64,000 nt of DNA from Sporisorium sorghi (lineage: Eukaryota > Basidiomycota > Ustilaginomycetes > Ustilaginales > Ustilaginaceae), in contig JALCCG010000086.1 in NCBI GenBank assembly GCA_023212695.1, forward strand, positions 1 through 64,000, read 5' to 3'. The notes beneath the pieces are model-generated. The model saw only the letters and a program-made list of their open reading frames with translations. It searched no databases and was not told the origin of the DNA. Positions 58,397-64,000 of this stretch are shown here, piece after piece. A program made the translations under genes and the position numbers. The stretch's first letter is position 1. Each line of letters starts with the position of its first letter.

Positions 58397-61300
58397 TCAC
58401 GACTCATCCGGAAGCGTGCTGAGCGACGAGTCGTGCCTGAGCATCGCAGCGCGCTGAGCTTCCTCCTTCGAGTACTGCATGTCGGCCACGATCGCCTCGG
58501 ACCCAGGATGCGCGTGGTTGGGGAGCCCGGGCACGTGCATCGGTCTAGCGTTCTGCTCGACGTCTTCGCCGGTCTGATCCACCTGCATCGGCTCCTCGTC
58601 TTGCTGCTGTGGCTGCTGCTGCTGCTCTGCTCTCAACTGCTTGAGCTGCTGCTGCTGCCGGTACCCAAGACTCGCCTTGAGGCTCATGCTCGGGTTGTAC
58701 GGCGTCGTGACGCCCGTTCCACCACTGGCACCTGTGTCGCTGTTGCTCCACCGACTCCGCGTACTGTTCAGCGACGAGACGTTCCTATCCAGACTCTTGA
58801 ACAGACTCGGCTGCCCACCAGGCGTCTGCGGCACATGATGCCCCGCCTCCAACGAGTTTGTCACACTCGACCCGCTCGAGGTGCTCGCCATGTCATCGTA
58901 CCCATCCCCAGCACCCAACCCACCGCCAGCTAGCTCCGCCGCCGCCTCGGCCGCGTTCGCCGCATCGAGCTCCTCGATCAGCGAGCGCATCCACGGATCC
59001 TCCTTCAGCTGCACCGCCGTCGGTCGCTGGCGCGGGTTGATCGTCAAACACTGGCGAATAAACTCGATACCCATGGGCGAGAGCTGGCTCGGATCCGGCA
59101 AGGCCGGGTGCTGCTCCGCCATGCCGATGTGGAACATGATCGCCCATTCGTTGTCAAAGTTGCTCCAGGGTCGTTTGCCTGTGGCGAACTCGAGCACGAC
59201 GCAGCCCAAGCTCCAGATGTCCGCCGCAGACTGCGGCACGTCCGCATTGCCCTTGATCACCTCGGGCGACATGTACATGGGTGTACCCTGCAGACTCGCC
59301 ATCGCGCCCGCCGGCCCACCCTGCTTGCCACCTTCGAGGCCCTGCGCCATCATGCCGATGTTGCCCAGCCCGCCCGTCTTGCGCGAGCGCTGGATGGTGC
59401 GGCTGTTCTTGGCCAGGATCTTAGCCGCGCCGAAATCGACGTACTTAAGCACGCCCATGTGATCCAGCAAAATATTGTCCGGCTTGATGTCGCGATGAAT
59501 GATTCCCTGCGAGTGCAGGTAAATCAGACCCTCGAGCATCTGCAGCGTGTACACTTGAATGACAGTCTCGTCCTCGATCCTGCCGTGCTCGAGCAGCGCC
59601 GCCAGCGAGCCACCCTGGCAGTACTCCTCGAAGATGTACACGCGGTCGCGATGCACCTCGATGCCGTAGTACTCGACAATGTTGGGATGGCTCAGCATGC
59701 TCATCACCTCCATCTCGTTCTTGATCTGCTGGTATAGACTCGGCGTCGACGAGATGTCTTGGAATCGGATCTCTTTGACCGCCATAAGTCCACCGCTGTC
59801 GAGATTGACGGCCAAGTAGACGGTACCGAATGTACCTCCGCCGATGAACTGGCCTTGCTGCCACCGGATCGTGATCTTGGACGCCGACTGGGCCAGGAAC
59901 TGCAAGCTGCGGTCCTCCAGACGCGTATCGTCGAGCACGCGTCCGATGAGGCGCTGTTCGACATCGAGGTCGTGCCTCGCCGCATCCCACTCGAGCACCT
60001 TGGAGATCCAGCGCTCCTCGGTCGCCTGCATAGCCGCGTCCAGCTTGTTGAAGAGGTTCTGTGCGCCGATGCCCGGTCCGATGGACGTCAGCTTCACCAA
60101 CGAAGCGGCCTCGCCATTGCCCTGCACGCGCAGCTGCTGGAAGTCCTCCGACAAGTTTTGCACAGCATCGGCACCGCCAGCAGTGATGCGGTGGCGTTCG
60201 ACCTTTTCGCGCTCCAGCCGCTCCTGTTCCTCCTGCGCCTTAGCCACACTGCTTCTGGCACCGAGAATGTCAAAGTGCGAGATGAGCAGCGCCATGCACG
60301 AGGCGACCTTGGCGCGCAGCAGCGCAAAGTCCTGCTCGTTCAGACGGAAGATGTTCTCGGTCGACGTGATGTGGTTGGCGTTGCCCAGCGCTGTGACGGC
60401 CCACTTGAATGTCTTGCGCTCGCTGGGCACGCAATCGTCGCAGATGAACGCAATCCAATCAATGGCGAGCCGACCCAGCGCAAGCGTCATCTGGTCCCTC
60501 AGCCGAGCCGACTCGATGAAGGGCAGCGCACGACGTCCCTGCTCGGCCGCCATCGAGTAGCAGTTCTGGATGAGTTCGTCGCAGCTGCCGCTCAGCACTC
60601 CCACCGGCGTCTCGGTCGTCGTCGATCGAGGTGTGCCGGTTTTTGCACGTGTGCGCACGCCAAGTCCACGAAGGCGTCGACGAATCTCGGGCACTTTGCG
60701 GATGATGGTATCGGAAAGCATGTAGACGCCCTTGTTGATGTCCTCGAGGCCGGACTGCACGCGACTCATGTGCGCCATGTGATCGTTGAGTGTCTCGAGC
60801 GGGAAAGCGCCTTGGCCGTCTTCGCTGCCGTCGTCGACCTCGGCGCCGTTACCGCTATGCGCGAAAATGCTTTGGAAGTGTCGCTTGGCCAACTCCAGAC
60901 GCCCCTTGGGGCCATCGGCAATAAGTCGAACGCGACGGTCGGCAAGCGCAATATCGACACGCGGCATGATGTGGTGCATCACCTTGCCCGTCCACATGAA
61001 TGGGTCACGTGGACTGAGTAGCAGAATGTAGCGAGGGCGATCGTCGGCGTCGTCGTCGCCTCCGCCGGGAGCGTTGCCGCCTGCTGCGCTGGCGTTGGCT
61101 CCAGTCTGCTTCTCGATCTGCTCTCGAAGCGCGTTGGCGTTGCCGAGACCACCTGCGGTGGTCGGGTCGTCGCCCTCCTCGCCGTCTGCATTGAGCGCGT
61201 AGGCCGTGGCCTCTGCTGCCATGGCCGTGTCTTCCTCTCCTGGTCGAACGCGGTGCAGACACTTGCACACCAGCTCCTGGATCAAGTCTGGCTTATCCTG

Positions 61301-64000
61301 CAGGCTGGGCTCGGCGACGAGATAGATGCCGTTCTCCTCGAGCGCCTCGGTGTACACCAAAAAGTAGTCGTGGTCGATAAGCGTGAGCATAAAGGAGCTG
61401 AGCGTCATGCCGCCGGCATTGTATGCATCGCTGTGCTCTCCCACCGAGCGGTCGTCGGCATCTTGGTAGTCGCCCGACGGTCGAAGCGTGCCGAGATCGT
61501 ACTCAGCCGCATTGTCGAGGCGATTGCGAATGTCTCGAGCAAAGCCGAGCAGCTTACGAGAACGGATGCGCACATTGTCGAAGACGCTGTGGATCCACTT
61601 GGCGCGATCTTCGAGCGTGAGGAGGCTCTTTCCGTGCGCTCCACGTCCAGCAGCAGGCGCCGGATCCGTCTTTGCCAGGCCAACAGGACCCGACGTGGGG
61701 TTGGGCAGCCGGCGTGTGTGTTGGTCGTGCTGTGTCATGGTCGCCGTGAGTTCACGGTTGAAATAACGGGCGATGCGGTCGAAAAGCTTATTGACGAAGC
61801 GAGTGATGTTGGTGGCCACGATGATATCTCCTCCCTCGATCGATTCGACGGCGGTGCTGAGGAAGCGCCATTCGGGCTCCAGAATCTCGGTTTCTTTAAA
61901 GTAAACACTGGCCTTGAGCTTGAGACGCAACAGCTTGAAGAAGAACTTGAGCGCACTGCGCAGCACATCGTCGTATCCTTCGGCGATGCACGGCGCCAGA
62001 TCCCAGCCGCGCTCCGGGTCGGCGACGATGATGCCTGTATAATGCAATTTGACTCTGCACGCCATGGCCAACGCCGTTCGCAGATCGTCTGTGAGCGAGT
62101 CGACGATGAGCACACTGGGCTCGGCGAGTTTGCCCGCATAATCGAGTCGAAGTCGCAGGGCGCCCTGCATGAGACGTGTGGGGAAGCTGATGAGCGTGAC
62201 GAGCTCCGGTTCAAACGACGGCAGCGCCATACGCTCGAACTCGACGTGATACTTGAGGATGGTCTCTTTGGACTTGGTGATGAGGTGGTAGAGACTGGCG
62301 AGAGTGCGCTTCTCGAACGTGGACTGAAGGGAGCCTTCCTTCTGGATCCTCTCGACAAAGGTGCTGTCGTCGTCGGCGGCGGCTCTTCCGGAGCGCTTCT
62401 GCTCGCGCTGGTTTTCAGGGTTGGATGAACTCCTTTGGCGCTGGTCATCGTATTCTTTGGCATTGTGTGCGGCAATCTCGAGCGTGTCTGAGCCGGTCCA
62501 TTTGCGCAGAATGTCGATCTGAAGACGCAGCGAGGTGGTGGTATTGTACCAGCTGTAGATGGCGCCAAGCTTAGCTTGCACCTCGGCATCGCCCCACTCG
62601 GGAACGATTTCGATGGCGCGCTTGGTGGACGGGAACTGCTCCTCTGCACTGTCGATTCGACCGAGGAGGTCGCCAATCTCGCTGAGCACCTTGTCCTTTT
62701 CTGCGGTTGCGGACGCTTCTGCCTCCGAGTCGTTGAGCTCGGACTTGGATGGGTCGGTATCGCCGGCGCCTTCTTTTGCTGAGGATTCGGCTTCGCTGCT
62801 GCTGCTGCCGTGTGCGGGATGCGAGGCGTTGTTAAAAGAGGCGGGAGAGGTGCGAGCGGCTCCACTGTCTGCAAGAGCGACGTGCTCGGCACGGCAATCG
62901 CGGATCTCTTGCACCAAGTCTTTGAGCATCTTGCCAAAGCCTTCCTTGAGGCGTTTCTCCTCTTCTTCGATAGCTCCGCGTTGCATGCCGCGACCGCGTA
63001 GCGTAGCTTTGATGTCGAGCCAGCGCTGATAGCTCAGCTCTTGACGCGAAAGGTCCGGGGTGTCGACGGAGTTGATACGCTTGGTTTCGGATTTGAGCAC
63101 TTCGGAATTGAGCACGGACTCGAGCATGCTCTGCCACTCCATGCGATGCTGTGGATTGAGGATGGGCGTCTCGTGCTCGCCCAGGTCGGCTGGAGTATGC
63201 AGATCGAGCGGAAAGCTTGGGCCGGGTGTAGCAGTGACGCTGGCGAGGTTGTCGACGGGGGGAGCCATTGTGTCGAGGGGCGGAGCTAGCGTGCGGTTTG
63301 CGTTCATGGAATGGCTCTCGCCGTCCCAATCGTCGCTATCATCGCTGGCACTGGCGCTGGACCAGTTGAGCGTGCTGCCGTTGGCTTGGGGAGGTATGGA
63401 CGCTTTTGCTTTGCCCTTGTCGTAGGTGGAACCGCTGCGCGAAAAGTAGTCATAATCGTCTGCTGGAGCTCCGACAGCTTGGGCGTTGCGCACCCTACGA
63501 GCTGCCACCGCCTCGTCTGCACTGCTGGCGTGCAGGTCGCTATCGTCATCATCGTCGTCGTCCAGATCGGCGAGGAGCACTGCATCCTGTCGACGCTGAC
63601 GTTCTGCTCTGCGCTTCTCGACGTTGACCTGACGTGCGACGAGGCTGGTGGTGGGATCGTCAAAGTAGCTTGGATCTGTGGAAAGGTCACGGTCCTCTGG
63701 CAAGGGTTGGGAGAGACTGGTTGTGCGTGCGCGTGTTGTAGTGACGTGACGGAGCGACGAACTGGAGCGTGGTGCGCGACGAGGTTGTGTGCGGGTGCCC
63801 AGACCGGCAGCTGGGATGCGCTGGTTGACGGCAGTGTCGTCCGCTGTGCTAGCGGCATCACCTGAGGTGGAAGTGTCTTGGTCTATGCTGCTGTCTGGTT
63901 CCTGGAAAGAGACGCTTGGACCTCGCTTTTTGGGCGAAGAAGAAGCAGATTGGTCGGAATGCTGAGCGGTGCTTGTCGCTCGCTGGTCGTCCCCCTCCTC
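58397..64000 (-). CDS. SSK2: Ssk2-type MAP kinase kinase kinase of the HOG pathway, 5' end beyond the window
   Basis: Ssk2/Ssk22 phosphorylate the Pbs2 MAPKK in the osmostress (HOG) pathway once bound by the response regulator Ssk1. The frame stays open from the stop at 58397 to the window edge with no ATG upstream of 63703, so the start lies outside; 1867 residues are visible. The N-terminal part is disordered and acidic. The middle is the long conserved Ssk2 regulatory region, and the kinase domain lies at about 59880-58960: GGGTFGTVYLAVNLDSGG, AVKEI, HRDIKPDNILLD, VDFGAAK, GTPMYMSPEV. The C-terminal tail is Gln-rich. A MEKK4-like domain layout supports Ssk2 over Ste11/Bck1. Convergent with Vps52, 100 bp apart. 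The codon at 63703 is TTG, so it is not a real start. Confidence 0.93.
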   Translation of the reverse strand, partial: EEGDDQRATSTAQHSDQSASSSPKKRGPSVSFQEPDSSIDQDTSTSGDAASTADDTAVNQRIPAAGLGTRTQPRRAPRSSSSLRHVTTTRARTTSLSQPLPEDRDLSTDPSYFDDPTTSLVARQVNVEKRRAERQRRQDAVLLADLDDDDDDDSDLHASSADEAVAARRVRNAQAVGAPADDYDYFSRSGSTYDKGKAKASIPPQANGSTLNWSSASASDDSDDWDGESHSMNANRTLAPPLDTMAPPVDNLASVTATPGPSFPLDLHTPADLGEHETPILNPQHRMEWQSMLESVLNSEVLKSETKRINSVDTPDLSRQELSYQRWLDIKATLRGRGMQRGAIEEEEKRLKEGFGKMLKDLVQEIRDCRAEHVALADSGAARTSPASFNNASHPAHGSSSSEAESSAKEGAGDTDPSKSELNDSEAEASATAEKDKVLSEIGDLLGRIDSAEEQFPSTKRAIEIVPEWGDAEVQAKLGAIYSWYNTTTSLRLQIDILRKWTGSDTLEIAAHNAKEYDDQRQRSSSNPENQREQKRSGRAAADDDSTFVERIQKEGSLQSTFEKRTLASLYHLITKSKETILKYHVEFERMALPSFEPELVTLISFPTRLMQGALRLRLDYAGKLAEPSVLIVDSLTDDLRTALAMACRVKLHYTGIIVADPERGWDLAPCIAEGYDDVLRSALKFFFKLLRLKLKASVYFKETEILEPEWRFLSTAVESIEGGDIIVATNITRFVNKLFDRIARYFNRELTATMTQHDQHTRRLPNPTSGPVGLAKTDPAPAAGRGAHGKSLLTLEDRAKWIHSVFDNVRIRSRKLLGFARDIRNRLDNAAEYDLGTLRPSGDYQDADDRSVGEHSDAYNAGGMTLSSFMLTLIDHDYFLVYTEALEENGIYLVAEPSLQDKPDLIQELVCKCLHRVRPGEEDTAMAAEATAYALNADGEEGDDPTTAGGLGNANALREQIEKQTGANASAAGGNAPGGGDDDADDRPRYILLLSPRDPFMWTGKVMHHIMPRVDIALADRRVRLIADGPKGRLELAKRHFQSIFAHSGNGAEVDDGSEDGQGAFPLETLNDHMAHMSRVQSGLEDINKGVYMLSDTIIRKVPEIRRRLRGLGVRTRAKTGTPRSTTTETPVGVLSGSCDELIQNCYSMAAEQGRRALPFIESARLRDQMTLALGRLAIDWIAFICDDCVPSERKTFKWAVTALGNANHITSTENIFRLNEQDFALLRAKVASCMALLISHFDILGARSSVAKAQEEQERLEREKVERHRITAGGADAVQNLSEDFQQLRVQGNGEAASLVKLTSIGPGIGAQNLFNKLDAAMQATEERWISKVLEWDAARHDLDVEQRLIGRVLDDTRLEDRSLQFLAQSASKITIRWQQGQFIGGGTFGTVYLAVNLDSGGLMAVKEIRFQDISSTPSLYQQIKNEMEVMSMLSHPNIVEYYGIEVHRDRVYIFEEYCQGGSLAALLEHGRIEDETVIQVYTLQMLEGLIYLHSQGIIHRDIKPDNILLDHMGVLKYVDFGAAKILAKNSRTIQRSRKTGGLGNIGMMAQGLEGGKQGGPAGAMASLQGTPMYMSPEVIKGNADVPQSAADIWSLGCVVLEFATGKRPWSNFDNEWAIMFHIGMAEQHPALPDPSQLSPMGIEFIRQCLTINPRQRPTAVQLKEDPWMRSLIEELDAANAAEAAAELAGGGLGAGDGYDDMASTSSGSSVTNSLEAGHHVPQTPGGQPSLFKSLDRNVSSLNSTRSRWSNSDTGASGGTGVTTPYNPSMSLKASLGYRQQQQLKQLRAEQQQQPQQQDEEPMQVDQTGEDVEQNARPMHVPGLPNHAHPGSEAIVADMQYSKEEAQRAAMLRHDSSLSTLPDES

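Noticed and set aside
63304..63861. Alternative first exon for Ssk2 in another frame
   Set aside because: The real frame is itself open to the window edge, so no intron is needed.

Overview
The window reads as nuclear DNA of a basidiomycete fungus, most likely a smut-type fungus (Ustilaginomycotina; Ustilago/Sporisorium/Pseudozyma-like). This is an inference. Gene density is high, most genes are intronless or carry a few 70-155 bp GT-AG introns, coding DNA is GC-rich, and nearly every product is a single-copy eukaryotic housekeeping protein (even the 2386-residue Prp8 has no intron). No virus, prophage, CRISPR array or bacterial operon is visible. The sequence is draft quality: a 10-N gap lies at 25145-25154, very long homopolymers occur (T71, C34, a G run near base 100), and two genes seem to need a one-base frame correction or an odd intron.

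Layout. 0-10 kb: dihydroorotase (pyrimidine synthesis), a FUN14-family mitochondrial protein, an intron-containing tRNA-Pro(CGG), a His/Pro-rich membrane protein, the spliceosomal protein Sm G and a PRELI/Ups-type lipid-transfer protein. 10-25 kb: a divergent bromodomain protein, Get4, an enlarged Mediator subunit 20, a spermidine/spermine-type GNAT acetyltransferase, a G-patch protein and importin-11/Kap120. 25-29 kb: an assembly gap, a Dal5-like MFS transporter and about 1.8 kb with no convincing gene. 29-38 kb: a CBS-domain/TAF10 fusion, a seven-helix membrane protein, phenylalanyl-tRNA synthetase alpha, a MITE-like element and two unrecognised genes with frame problems. 38-45 kb: Prp8. 45-47 kb: an AT-rich repeat island followed by a cluster of near-identical perfect palindromes. 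47-64 kb: a small acidic protein, APC/C subunit Cdc26, a Gln-rich WTAP/Mum2-like coiled-coil protein, a flavin monooxygenase, Rpn11, Arl8, Vps52 and the HOG-pathway MAPKKK Ssk2, whose 5' end runs off the window.

The genes do not form one pathway; this is ordinary fungal gene order with many divergent promoters. Themes that recur are transcription and RNA processing (Med20, TAF10, bromodomain protein, Sm G, Prp8, G-patch protein, WTAP-like protein), protein turnover and cell cycle (Rpn11, Cdc26), and membrane traffic (Get4, Arl8, Vps52, Kap120). The least ordinary items are the CBS-TAF10 fusion, the palindrome cluster beside the AT island, the TA-flanked MITE-like element and the large inverted repeat at 36.3-36.5 kb.
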